Shown piece after piece: positions 52,001-64,000 of a stretch of DNA of 64,000 nt. The notes under the pieces were generated by a model. It was not told the DNA's origin. It was given only the letters and a program-made list of their open reading frames with translations, and made no database searches. The translations under genes were made by a program, and so were the position numbers. Numbering within the stretch: the stretch's first letter is position 1; every line of letters starts with the position of its first letter. The stretch lies in assembly GCA_012295275.1 (NCBI GenBank), contig CM022672.1, positions 23,676,930 to 23,740,929 of the forward strand, read 5' to 3'. This stretch comes from Chrysomallon squamiferum. Its lineage: Eukaryota > Mollusca > Gastropoda > Neomphalida > Peltospiridae.

Positions 52001-55000
52001 TATCAAAAGAAAAAAAAGCAAATATAATAAAACATCATTGAGGACTAGTGGCATTACTAATATCATAAATTGTGTACAGTTCTTCATAATTTCCTCTTAT
52101 TCAGATATCATTAATTTATAGTTTTCTCTTAATCATTTACTCTTAAAAATGAAATCTATTTTTATTTGTTTAATGTCTTCTCTTAAAATATTGAAGACCG
52201 GTTAGTTACTTGAATAATATTTAATTAATGCTTCTGGCATTTGTTTCTTGGAATAGCATATCCAGTTTTTACCATGCATAACAGAGTTGCTTCATACAAA
52301 TTACCAAATTGTATTTATAATTATTTTCTGTGAACTAATTCTTCATCTTTCTAAAACATGTACAATTAATAAACATATCTCTGTTTCTTTAGTTGATGTG
52401 TTTGTTCTTTTTTCTTTCAGAGTGATTGTTGTGTCAAAAAAGTTTGAAGGACAAACAGATCAGAAAGAGTTTTGGTATGGAACAGACTATAAACTGGAGA
52501 AAATTCCAAGTTCTCTGATTGAGGTAAGAAGTAAAATCTGATAGAAAAGTGATAATATGCAGAATCTAACAGAATGTTTCATGTACTCTGTGTATATGAT
52601 TTCAAGAAAAATACTTTAATTGGTTAGAGAACTTAGCATTTGCATCAGTAAAGTTAATAAAAATTTTGCCTTATGAAAACTACAGAATACTGCGAACTGT
52701 GATCAAAATCTTTTATTGTTCATTATGTTCAGTGCTGGATAAAGACATGGGGTGTATCCCAAATGCCTCCAGACGTTATGTGAAGAGATAAATTAAAATT
52801 GAAATTTTTGTTCTTATTTGAAATGTTTTAAAAATTGCAGCTCTGGAATAATGGTGGTTACCATGATAGTCTTCGTCTGCCAGGGAAAAATGAGTTTATT
52901 GCATCAAACTTTGACATTGTCAAAAGAGAACCTGAGGTAAAACTCTTTTATTCATATAAACATTACACTGAGTATTTTCTCATTTCAGTGAATATTTACT
53001 CTTTTATTGAACGTTCTGAATAAATTATTAGCTGCAGCAATATTAAAACTTAAACAGAAAGATCTCATAATATAAGATTAAAAAGTTATTTTAGAAATTA
53101 ATTTAATATACATTAATATGAACTTCATAGTTCATATTCATTCTTTATAATTGTTATCTAATTTGTATTTTCAGATGTCTCCTGTACCAGAAATCATTAA
53201 GGTATTTTGTGTGTTACTGAAAAAGGCCAATAAAACATGCTTCTAACATAGTATATAATTAATTAAAATATTGCCTTTTTCATGTATATATGTGTGAGAT
53301 AATGGATTACATTTCTGAAAGAAATAACCTTTTATAATAATTTAATCATTTCATTTTTTTTATGATATTATCTTTTTATCTGTTAATTTCAATCTGAGTC
53401 TTTCTTTCTTTAAATTTTTTTTTTCTCTTTCTTTCTTTCTGTTCAGCATAAATATGAAATTATTAATAGCTACAGCCATAATACTTGCACTGATTTGTTT
53501 TGCACTTGCAGGAAAGTGATATGTGCAGGCTGTGGTTCAAGCAAGATGACAAATTCTTATTACCAAAAGCCTGTATGAGTTTTGAAATGGTTAGGTATGT
53601 GGTCAGGGAAGATTTTATTTTTGTAGTATTATATGATTTAAAGACAAAACTGAATTATGTTTCCTCTTCAACTCTTTGATCATTTACTCTTTAATTTAGT
53701 TACTAAACTTTAGTGTTTGTGATTTAAATATCGTAACCTGCTTTGTTGAAAAACATCACAGTGTCTTTTAACGTGTGACAACAAGTTTTATTAGAAGTTA
53801 GAGTTAAAAGTGAAAGTGTGTAAAGGTATCAGTTACTTGCCATTCTCTTCACATCATAGATTCTCACAACCTAAATCCATCAGTGAGTGCAATTCTTAGT
53901 AATTGTGATTCCTTATCAGTTAATAATTGATTAAAAGCATTTAAAAAAAAAAAATTTACACCTTAATACAATTGTGTGTATTTCCTGTAATAATTTATTG
54001 AATTTATGATATCTCAGAATTAATTTTAGGGTTAAATTGAAGCTGAGGAATGTAACTATTAAATTTTATCCATTCATTTTATTCACATTATGTTTATATT
54101 TCACAGCAACATAACTAAGAGGTCTTTTGTTTTTGTTTCTTTTATTTCTTTTCTTTATTTTTTTGTTTCTTTTTTTTCTTTTCTTTTTTGTGAGAATGAA
54201 TGTTTTCTTGTAAAGACTGACTTGCTAGGTTTTATTATTTATATTTTTGGATTTTGTTTCTGTCATTTATTATTGATAGTGACAAAAGTATAACTGAACA
54301 GTTCAACACCTATGTTATTAAATGTGGAAATTATTATTTGTGAGTTAAATCACCCCCAGTTCACACTATATTTTTGGTTTCACAGCAAAACATCTATGAG
54401 GTCTTCTTTTTGTCTTTCTCTCTCTTCTTTTTATTTATTTATTTTTTAATTTTTTATTTATTTATAAGAATGAATGTTTTTTTAAAATTTAAATTAGCTT
54501 TCTAGGTTTTATTATTTATGTTTTTAGCTTTCATTTCTTTCATTTATAACTGGTAATGAAAAGAGTAAAATTGTACAGTTCAGCATCAATGGTATTAAAT
54601 TTGGAAATTATTACTTGTGAGTGAATCACCTCCAGTTCACACTCTATATTCACATTATATTTTTTGTTTCACAGCAATATAATTATGAGGTCTTCTTTTT
54701 GTCTATTTCTCCTCTTTTTATTAATTTTTAATTATTTTTAGTTTTTTAAATATGTTTTACTTTTTGTGAGAATGAATGTTTTCTTATATAGGTTAACTTG
54801 CTAGATTTTATTAATTATATCTTTCATTTCTGTTTTTTATTATTGATTAGTGACATTATATTCTATAATCACATTATATTTTTGGTTTTAAGCTTTATCA
54901 TTATGAGCTTTTCTTTTTGTCTGTCTGTCCGATTTTTATTTATTTATTCAGTATTTTGTATTTAAATTCTGTTCTGTATGCATTAATGCATTGTTATGTG

Positions 55001-56913
55001 CCTGTATTCAGGATCAGCATCAAATTACTGATGTAATGACCCCAAAACTGCTGAGGAAAAAAGAAATCTAGATTATTTGTTGAAGTTTAGTACTATAGGT
55101 CATATTTATTATATGTGAATAAGAGAGTCCTGTTTAGCTTAATTGTTATTTATTTATCCAACAGTTTTAAAATATTTTTACTTGTTACAGCCCTCTGGCT
55201 TACACTGATCCAGCTCATGCCAACATGAACAGTTTGTTTGTGTCCTTATTTAAAGATGCTCTCAATGAATATGCATATGATGCTGAACTTGCTGGACTTC
55301 ATTATGGACTGGATAGTTCTGTCTACGGAATAAATGTAAGTTTATTTTAAGCAATTTTTTCTAATAATGATTTTATACTCTGTTGTTAATATTGGCATAT
55401 ATCACTGATTTGATATTTACACCAAAATTATATTTGTAAAACAATAAGAAGAATTATTTTAGCTCTGTTTGTGACTTTGAACTTTACAAAAAGGTGTGAA
55501 ATATAATCTTTTTTTTACTGCTTTTTTTTATCAAATGTTGAAAAAGCTACAGTTTTGAATGTTGACTTTATATATGCTTAACACATTCAAAGCATTTTCA
55601 GAGGATGAAATTAAATATTGCCAAACACAAATCTGAATTCATTAAAAGTTAATTAAATTAACTAAGGCTTCAATTATTTTAAAAATAGGGAATAATTCTT
55701 CATTTTCAGTTTTAGAACAGTTAACATCTGTGATGTTTGAAACAGAATATATTCTTAAAGTATTTAGTATTAAATTCACATACTTGTAGTTCATTTTATT
55801 CCTTGTGTTTAAAATTTATTATTATTATTTTTTTTAAATAAAGAGATTTTAATTCTGCATAAAATTTACATTTATAAAATGTTTTTGTTAAACAAATTTG
55901 TTGTAGCTGTCAATTCGAGGGTACAGTGAGAAGCAACATGTTCTGTTGAAGAAAGTTCTTGAAAAGCTAACAGCTTTCGTAATTGACCCTAAACGATTTG
56001 GTATCATTAAAGATATGGTATGTATATCAATATAATATGCTGACAATAATGATCATATAATGTAGCATCATCAGCAGTAATACATCATTTTTGTTTACTC
56101 TCTCTTTGATATTATCATCAGCAGTTCCTTAAATGATTTAAAAAAAAATCTTTTGAGGATATTCAATTTGAAACTAAAGAGTCATTTAAAAATAAAAAAT
56201 AAAATATCTAAAATGACATCAGGGGCAATAATTACTGTTCTAGATCCAAACGACAGATATGTTTTCATTATAGTTTTTTTTCTCTTTATAAATATGCTGT
56301 ACAAACAAATATTTTAATATTAAACTGTTTTAAGAGCACGATAGGTTATGGAAAATGATTTTTTTTCATACTAGCACCTTAATAAATATAACAACAGCAA
56401 TTTGTTAAATTACTTAGTTTTATAAAACATATATATATATATAATGATATTATTAGTTCCCTATTATTTTAACTTCAAATACTGCATGTTTTTACCACAG
56501 TCATTAACTAGTTCATTCATCTGATGTAAGTAAAGTAGCTTTTAATTAAAAAAATACTTTTTATTATGGATGTTAGTAATGGGGTACAATTTCTTTTCGA
56601 GGTTAATTATTTAGAAATGTATTTGTTGCAGTATACTCGATCCTTGCACAACTTTGCAGCTGAGCAGCCACATCAGCATGCTATGTATTACACAGCCATA
56701 CTCATGTCTGAGGTCTTCTGGACAAAGGCTGAGTTAATTGAAGCACTTGATGGTTTGTTGAAGTCCTTTTTAATCTTATGATTTTCAGTTTTTGCAAGCA
56801 GTCACATGGTGGCAATAATTATGTTAAAAGCTGAATTTTAATACATAATTTCACAAAATAACAACTGTAATTTACCACTTAAGAAAAGAAGAAAATTAAA
56901 AATTAATTTTATA

Positions 56914-56957
<44 letters not shown>

Positions 56958-59900
56958 CTTAACAAAAATAAAAAAACAAATATCAACATAACTGATAATA
57001 ATTTTTTTTTTAAATGTCTACTGTTATTAGAAAAAGAGAATGAGAACAAAACACTTAGATTATAATATTATTTCATTTAAAAACAACAGCAAATATCAAA
57101 ATGGTAACAGTACTTGTTTGTAAAGGCTGTTCTGAGAAAGCTTCAAAATATTTACTGATAATAAGATGTTTGTTTATTTGATTAATTCTGATGTATAAAG
57201 CATATTTTTTTTTGTATTACTGTAATGATTTTCTTTGCTGTTTTCAGAAGTCACTGTTGATAAGCTTCAGGAATACATTCCAGAGCTTCTATCTAAGTTG
57301 TACATAGAAGCACTTATATATGGTAATATCACAAAACAGGTATGTAAATTTTTATTTTTTTATTTTTTATCTATGAGATTAGTCTTTGTTTCTTGTTAAA
57401 TTTCAAAGCTTTTGTTTATTTAACTAAGAAGGCTGTATATTTGTGTTAACACTACATGATGTAAAATAATTTATGAAAAAATGTGCCAGGTTAATAATTT
57501 TCTGTGTCACTTCTGTTGTTTTGTTATTAGAATTTGTAACTATTTTTATATTTTGCAGAACAAGTAATATAAGTAATTTTGTATAAATATTTCCTAAAAA
57601 TATATAAAATGTGTGTGAGAGTGTGTGTGTGTGTCTGTGTGTGTCAGTGTTAAAATGTTCTTGCTGTAATTCTGTCTTCAGCAAGCTATTGACACATCAA
57701 GTGCAGTTGAGGATATACTGAAAGAAAAAATGGGCACCAAGCCTTTAACAAGAAGTCAGAGAAAACGTCTGCGAGAGGTTCAGTTGCCTGATGGTATGTC
57801 ATACAAATATCTTTATTTTTTAACTATTTATTGAATTATTAGTAATTTTATTAAAATATCATCACATGAAATTGTTACTAGTGAATCTCTAACTCAGTTA
57901 TTAATGTTAATACTTATGAGCCAGCAAAAAAATGAAAAAATGATGAAGTTCATTTTTGATTTTTCAAGTGCTTTCTGCAATTTGCTTAAATAATTTGGAA
58001 TTTAAATTTACATTTGTCTGATATTAATTTAAGGTTGTTACTACATGTACCAGAAACAAAATGAAGTACACAAAAGCTCATGTATTGAAATCTACTACCA
58101 GTGTGGTCGACAGTGCTGTGATCTGAACATGATGTTAGAACTCTTCTGTCAGATCATTGATGAGCCATGCTTTAATATTCTGAGAAACCAGGAACAACTT
58201 GGTAAAACACCTTTGTGTATTAATTTGTTTGTTTTGTATGCCTTTTGCCTTTAGCATCTTAATCCAGAATAAGTATTTAGGGAATAATGAATCAAATTTA
58301 GTTAAAAGAATTACTGAAATATTGATACTGGTTTTGGTTCAGTTAGCACTGACATATTTTTGTCTAAGCACAAATTGTATTAGTAACTATAATAATAATA
58401 ATATATATTTTGTATTTTCTAAAGAAATTAAATTCACAGAGTTGATGAAACTCTTTGCAATGACTGGTATGTAATCAGCTAGATAATTCCATTTTTACAG
58501 AAAGCACTTTTGCAATATTAAAACAGTTTAATTATATTTTTTATAACAATATATCTTTAAAATTTTCTGGAACATGATATATATATATTTTCAAATTACA
58601 GAGTTAAGGAAATAATATTCCATTGTCAGGTACTTCAGTGTACGCATGATGCAACAATTTGGGTTATAAAATAAACTGAGAGTGTAATACTGTCTGTGGT
58701 GTAACATATTTTGGGTGTATTTTCCAGGATACATTGTATTCAGTGGAATCCGTCGCTCCAGTGGAGTTCAGGGCCTCCGAGTGATTGTACAGTCAGACAA
58801 ATCACCTGCCTTTGTTGAGGGAAGAGTTGAAGCATTCCTCAAAAGCATGGGAGTAAGTGAAGATTAGAAATGTATAAATTTGTGTGAAGTAAATAGCTAA
58901 AACCATCCAACAAACGAAATTAAAAAAACCACTTAATAAAGAAGGAAAGAAATTATGAGTGAAAATGACAAAGGAAATACATGAAATAATAAATGTATTA
59001 TTAGCTTGATTCTTTATGCAGATAAAATACCAGACAAGAGCAGCAGAAAGATAGATAAAAATGTATATCCAAACTTATTTTTGTGGGATGAATTTTTTTT
59101 AGTGGTTATTATTATTATTCTTATTAGGAATACATAACTAAGATGACAGATGAGGAATACCAGAAACATGTAAAAGCTTTGGCAGCAAAGAGATTGGAAC
59201 AACCAAAAAAGCTGGCAGCACAAAATCTCAAAATACTGGGGAGAAATAGTTTCACATCAGTACCATTTTGACAGAGGTATGTATAATTAATAGTGTTTTT
59301 AAGATTTTATACAACATTTAAAAACGCAACATCCGGCAAAAATAAAAAACAAATTAATTTTGGTAATTTTAAAGCTCTTTAAATATATTTAAAAAATGAA
59401 AAAAGCCCATAATCTGCAAAAAATAAAGAAATAAACAAGATAAATAAATAAACTTAGTAAAACAAAAAACAAAATAGTAATAATTAGTAAATGAAAATAA
59501 CAAAATAATTAAGTGTTAAAACTGCAGCCATCTGACCTTTTGTAAACTCCTGCAAGATTTGTTGGAGTAATATTTGTGAAAATACACTTTATGTTATTTA
59601 TAATTTCTTTTCTTTTTTTCTTTTTTTCTATCTAGATAACTCTGAGGTTGCATTTCTCAAAGAAATTACAAAAGAAGATTTGATAAAATTTTATAAGGTA
59701 TCTTATTACTTACAGCTGTTAATGATGACTTAATATCAATTAAAAGTAAAGCATTTCATGTAATCTTGGCTATATATTATTTAATAAGAAAAAGAATGAC
59801 TGTGTAGTGGTCACGTATCACTTTGCTGTATTTCGTTTCTGGTATTAAGATGTCATTTTCATACCATCCAGTTATAATGTAATTGGCATGTCGGTTGTAC

Positions 59901-60557
59901 CTCAAATAATGTATAATGTAAGATAATATAGCTGTGTTTGTGAACTGTTTTCAGACACTGATCTCTCATGATGCCCCTCAGAGACACAAATTATGTGTAC
60001 ATGTAGTATCTACGTTGGAGCCAGTTGATGACGTGACCAAGTCAATAGATGGCTTAGAGACTGTGATACAGACAACATGTGCTACGGTTAGTATATCAAT
60101 CACTGATTTCACAACAGAACACAATTTTAATGTTAAATTAAATATTTTTCATAATGATTAAAATAAATTGATGCTAGTTTTAAATTTTAAAATTATGTTT
60201 CTCAAAAAATGTATATAATAAAACAATTAAATTAATAATAAACAAAAATAAATAAATAAACAAATAAATTGACAAAGTATAATGGACCTTAGCTATGTTG
60301 ATTGGTTTTCATGTTTTATATTTTTTGGGAAAATTTGTAAGTTATATTTGGAATATCAGTAATGGAATATTTAAAAAAGAAATGTTTTGTTCTATTAGTG
60401 ACTGATTAAGTAATTCTTTTTCATTATTCCATATTGCTTATTTTATATCTTGTAGCCTGTCATTGTAACAGATGAGTATGAGTTCAAGAGAGAGCTAGCT
60501 CTGTATCCACTTGCTAAACCATACATTGATCTGACAAAGGCAAAATCGAAACTGTGA
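46069..60557 (+). CDS. IDE: Insulin-degrading enzyme (insulysin), M16A zinc metalloprotease
   Basis: 28 exons: 46069-46247, 46719-46795, 47011-47037, 47366-47469, 47804-47973, 48267-48389, 48749-48861, 49321-49410, 49786-49858, 50133-50225, 50657-50748, 51095-51175, 51622-51725, 52421-52523, 52841-52936, 53175-53201, 53512-53594, 55191-55335, 55907-56017, 56632-56752, 57248-57339, 57682-57793, 58034-58201, 58728-58852, 59128-59276, 59636-59697, 59955-60086, 60456-60557. From the ATG at 46082 this is 2941 bases, one more than 980 codons. Inverted zinc motif HFCEH is in exon 2 and the distal Glu in [10 protein letters not shown] of exon 5, so the catalytic site is intact. QLGYIVFSG and RRSSGVQGL are also conserved. 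The protein ends SKL, a peroxisomal signal. It degrades insulin-like and amyloid-like peptides inside a closed chamber. Exon 25 has a one-base frameshift. The first exon has an acceptor, so a further 5' exon, possibly with a mitochondrial presequence, is likely. Confidence 0.97.
54085..54960. repeat. Tandem repeat in IDE intron 17 (unit about 280 bases)
   Basis: Four successive, diverged units begin near 54088, 54367, 54656 and 54877 with the pattern TATATTT-GTTTCACAGCAA-AT-ATGAGGTCTTC. Each continues through GAGAATGAATGTTTTCTT and GCTAGGTTTTATTATTTAT. Three of them carry a TTTCACAG word resembling a splice acceptor upstream of the real acceptor at 55190. Confidence 0.8.
56916..56954. repeat. 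(GT)n microsatellite in IDE intron
   Basis: A GT tract between IDE exons 20 and 21. Confidence 0.9.
59128..59276 (+). CDS. IDE: IDE exon 25 with a one-base insertion (frameshift)
   Basis: Read in the incoming frame the exon gives [17 protein letters not shown] and stops at a TGA a few bases before the donor. Removing one A from the AAAA run at 59230-59233 restores [18 protein letters not shown], the expected family sequence, and joins exon 26 in phase. All other 27 exons are open. It is either an assembly or sequencing error in a homopolymer or a real allele lacking the C-terminal quarter. Confidence 0.9.
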
Positions 60558-61255
60558 TCTACCAGTTTTGAGATAGAGAAGAAAGGAGTAAACTTTTCCC
60601 TTATCTTTATTAACTGCAGTATCTGATACAAAAATTGTGTGTTTATTCTTTAAATGTTTTTTTTTTTTTTTTGACTTTAACATTGACTTTAACATAATCA
60701 AATGTATATACATAATGATCGTGTGTTTGTTATACACATCAGAAATATACACTGACTAAAATATCTAACTAAATAAGATAATACAGGTGATATGTAAGAT
60801 ATATTGCATTTAGAATCTGTTTTCGACAAAGATGTATACTGATTTTCTGTAGTTTATTTTCTAGTCACAAATGGAAGTGTGAATGATAAACTTTACAACC
60901 TTACTGCATGGGTTGCTCTCAGAAGCTGAGGTTGACTGATGTTGAGTTTAATGTTGTGGACTGATGTCAGATTTTATAACTAATTATAAATATTACATTC
61001 TGTTTAAAGATACTGGTTCATAATAAGCATTTACATTTGTAACTTAAGTCCAGAACTATTTTTCTTTATTACCTAGAAAGGGTAATTTTAATATTTGTTT
61101 TCACTGAATAAACAATTGACTAGTAGACTTTTTATTTGTCTGATACTTTGTGAATTTAAGAATATATCTGTTGTAAACATTTAGTATTAAAATACAACAT
61201 AACGTCAATTAATATTGGTATCTTAAAATGTAACCATTTTCTCAGTAAAAGAATA

Positions 61256-61301
<46 letters not shown>

Positions 61302-61758
61302 TAAAAACCTTGCAGAAAACTACATTTTTAGATAAACTGAACAAAGATCACTAAGATATCCAAGTGTCTACATGAAACAGTGACAGTTTTGTTAATGATT
61401 TGTAGTATTAAATCTTTCAGAAGAGATCAGTCGTAATTCTGCTCTAATATTATTGTCAGATTTATTTTTCTTGAACTGGGAAAAAAAATCAGAATACATT
61501 TTAATGAAGCAGAAAGGATTATACTATTTTTGTTTTGTTGATCAGATAATTATAGTTTTAAATAATGTTTTATGATGGTTTCATAGATCTCATTTAATAT
61601 GTTTTGGAGTAGGCTTTTTTTTGTATTGTTGTTTTCAGATGAAATCAAGAATGGATGTATCCATAATGCCTTTTGTTCCTCATAAAATACTAACACAAAA
61701 TAAATGTATTTTATTTATATAATATACAGTTTTGGTTGGCAAACAATTATTTTTCTAT

Positions 61759-61796
<38 letters not shown>

Positions 61797-61906
61797 TTTT
61801 AAAGATAAAATTAATACTCAAGGTTTTTAGATAATATTTTTTAATAAATTTATTTTGGTGTTACAACAGTTTTATTTTATTTTTATTATCATTTATTTAT
61901 CATATA

Positions 61907-61938
<32 letters not shown>

Positions 61939-61993
61939 TAATGCCTATGAGCTACATTGTAACTAGTAAGATAGATATTTCTAAATATATATA

Positions 61994-62038
<45 letters not shown>

Positions 62039-62866
62039 AGAAATGAAAACAATATACTCAGACAAAATGCTTAAAAATACCAGTTGATTGTCAGGTTGTG
62101 AGTTTCAAAATGTTACCTACATTGTTTGGTTAAAGTTTTAATTAATGAATAAGTTTATTTTCTTATTTATTTATTCATATGATCATAATTTCCTTTTTTC
62201 CTTCTATAATGTTAAAATCCCTTGTATGGTTGTGGTTATAATTTCTTTGGTTAACTTTGTTCATTGTTTTGGGAAATGGTTTGTGTTTTAAGTTGTTGGT
62301 TGTGGATGCAGTAATTTTATTAAGAACTGTTTTTTTTTGTGTTTTTTTTTCTTCTTCGTTTATTAAACATTTTCTTTGATAAACTGGTTTCTCAGTTAAG
62401 CTATAACAAAAATGACTGTTATTTATAAGAAACATAAAAGAAAAAAAAAAAATAAAGAAATTACCTATAACAATAACAACAAAGCAAATCATACTCAAAG
62501 ATATTAATAGGTTTCTGGTAGATATGTGGGATAGGATTGTCTAATTTTTATTTTTATTATTATTGTTATTTTTTTATTATTATTATTTATTTTTTTATTT
62601 ATTATTATTATTATTTTTATTTTTTTTTTTTTTTATTATTATTATTATTTTTTTTTTTATTCGATTATAGAAATAAGTTTCACAAAGTTGCACTATTCTT
62701 CCATAATTATTTATAAAATAGGTTACTTCCCCTAGAGTCCTCGAATTAACGAAACGTTTTCATCAAACATTTTGGGTGTTTATGTTGTTATTAGTTTGCT
62801 ATAAAGTTTCGTTTTCAGTTTATATATATATATATATATATATCCACACCGTAAATAAATCTAAAA

Positions 62867-62919
<53 letters not shown>

Positions 62920-64000
62920 TAGTAGTAGTAGTAGTAGTAGTAGTAATAAATGGATAAAAAGACAAGATAATTTGCTCTGTATATTTTCTTTTCTAAATTA
63001 TTATTATTATTTTTTTTTATCTGAGTCTATTAATAAAAGTATTCAAAAATTGTTACCAAAACAATTACTTGCTTGTTTCTGTGTCTGAGGTAAAAATTAA
63101 TTCTATTCGGGGTTGTTTTTTTTTTTTTTTTTTTTTTTTTTGTTTTTTTGGGGGGGGATTTTTCTGCGGGTTTTTTAATGGAAAGAAAAGAAAAATAAAA
63201 CAAAACAAATAAACAAACTAATCAAAATGAATAAATAATCAACACTGAAATTAAAATTATATTAATATCAAATAGGAGATGAACACATCCAAGTCAAGAC
63301 AGTTAGGCTTTTCTAACAGAAGCAAAATATGATGTTTAATATATGAGTACTTTTTGGAACTGGAAATAGTTCTGTTGATTCAATTATGAAGATGAAATCG
63401 TAATGCAACTATTAAGCTAAATCCATCCTCAGGAGAGAATTCGGTACTAAGCTTCAACTCGTTCGTTAAGAAATTAATTTCTTTCAGAAAAAAAGAAAAA
63501 TAATAATAATAAGAAGAAGAATAATTAATGAAAGAAATACGAAAACAAACTGGACAATTATCACCTCGTTAAATAAAGTTCTGGCTGGGGGATAACTCAG
63601 CAGGGGTTGGTGATAAACTGGATTAATACTGTGATTGATCTCATCCCAGCCCGGCATACTAATCAAGAAGCTGTTAGAAGATTAGAATTACTATTTCTTT
63701 TAACGATTAAGTTATCTTGTTTCAACGTATTTCGGTCAGTGAAGAAGTGAAGACATTTGTGTGAAAAAAAAAATTAATGTCTGTATTTTATTTTTTTTTT
63801 TTTTTTTTTTTTGTGGTGATTTAATTTGCTGTATATTTTTACCTGGTACTTTATCTAAACTTGGATGTAGTTTCTAATACATATTTTAAAGTTTCATCTA
63901 TAATATCACTTATTTTTATATTATTATTACAGTTGTTATTATTATTATTATTATCGTCGTAGTCATCATCATCATCATCATTATTATTATTATTATTATT
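60558..64000. other. IDE 3' UTR and low-complexity flank, no further gene
   Basis: AATAAA polyadenylation signals follow the IDE stop at 61107-61112 and 61699-61704; the second precedes long poly-A runs (about 61767-61792, 61913-61938 and 61998-62033). The rest is AT-rich simple sequence: (TA)n near 61258-61300, (TA)n 62821-62843, (TAG)n 62867-62944, poly-T runs near 63119 and 63790, and mixed ATT/TCA repeats at the right edge. No exon chain was recognised. Confidence 0.6.
62867..62944. repeat. (TAG)n microsatellite
   Basis: A TAG trinucleotide array with one interruption (GTAGTATAGTAG). Confidence 0.95.

Noticed and set aside
63583-63651. tRNA-like or SINE-like segment: GGCTGGG pairs with CCCAGCC 69 bases apart, with an A-box-like ATAACTCAGCAGG.
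   Set aside because: No T8, no acceptable T-arm or B box and no anticodon stem could be drawn; at best a relic of a tRNA-derived repeat.

Overview
This is a eukaryotic (invertebrate animal) genomic window: very AT-rich, many short exons with GT-AG introns, abundant (GA)n, (AAT)n, (CA)n and poly-A/T tracts, and one 200-base assembly gap (28801-29000). Gene content and protein style fit a lophotrochozoan such as a mollusc, but the sequence alone does not fix the taxon.

Layout. (1) 1-4792, minus strand: the 5' part of a decayed paralogue (gene A) of the next gene. Its first coding exon and one macrodomain exon look intact, but its KH-like region is broken by frameshifts and a deletion. (2) 4793-8955: duplicated upstream DNA with three tandem modules, each carrying an ISRE/IRF-type GAAANNGAAANNGAAACT motif or a decayed form of it. 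(3) 8956-16934: AT-rich, no supportable gene. (4) 16935-37392, minus strand: gene B, a multidomain protein. I could splice it end to end with every phase matching (about 1565 codons on the simplest path): KH-like segment, four macrodomain-type folds, a DTX3L-like KH segment, RING finger, Deltex C-terminal (DTC) domain. It joins in one chain what vertebrates split between PARP9/PARP14 and DTX3L. A roughly 6 kb macrodomain module inside it is tandemly duplicated, and the inner copy has a stop codon. (5) 37439-42240: gene B's upstream DNA, paralogous to region 2, again with tandem ISRE-like modules. (6) 42399-44432, minus: a complete C19orf12 homologue (137 aa). (7) 44433-46068: about 1.6 kb head-to-head intergenic region. 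(8) 46069-60557, plus: insulin-degrading enzyme (IDE), 28 exons found, essentially full length, ending in the peroxisomal signal SKL, with one single-base frameshift in exon 25. (9) 60558-64000: IDE 3' flank, low-complexity DNA, no further gene.

How it fits together. In vertebrates PARP9, PARP14 and DTX3L act in interferon-driven ADP-ribosylation and ubiquitin signalling. Here a fused macrodomain/RING-DTC gene lies beside repeated ISRE-type motifs, several followed at fixed distance by a CRE/ATF-type TGACGTA site. The inference is an IRF-regulated innate-immunity locus that is expanding and decaying by segmental duplication. IDE and C19orf12 look like conserved neighbours not functionally tied to it.
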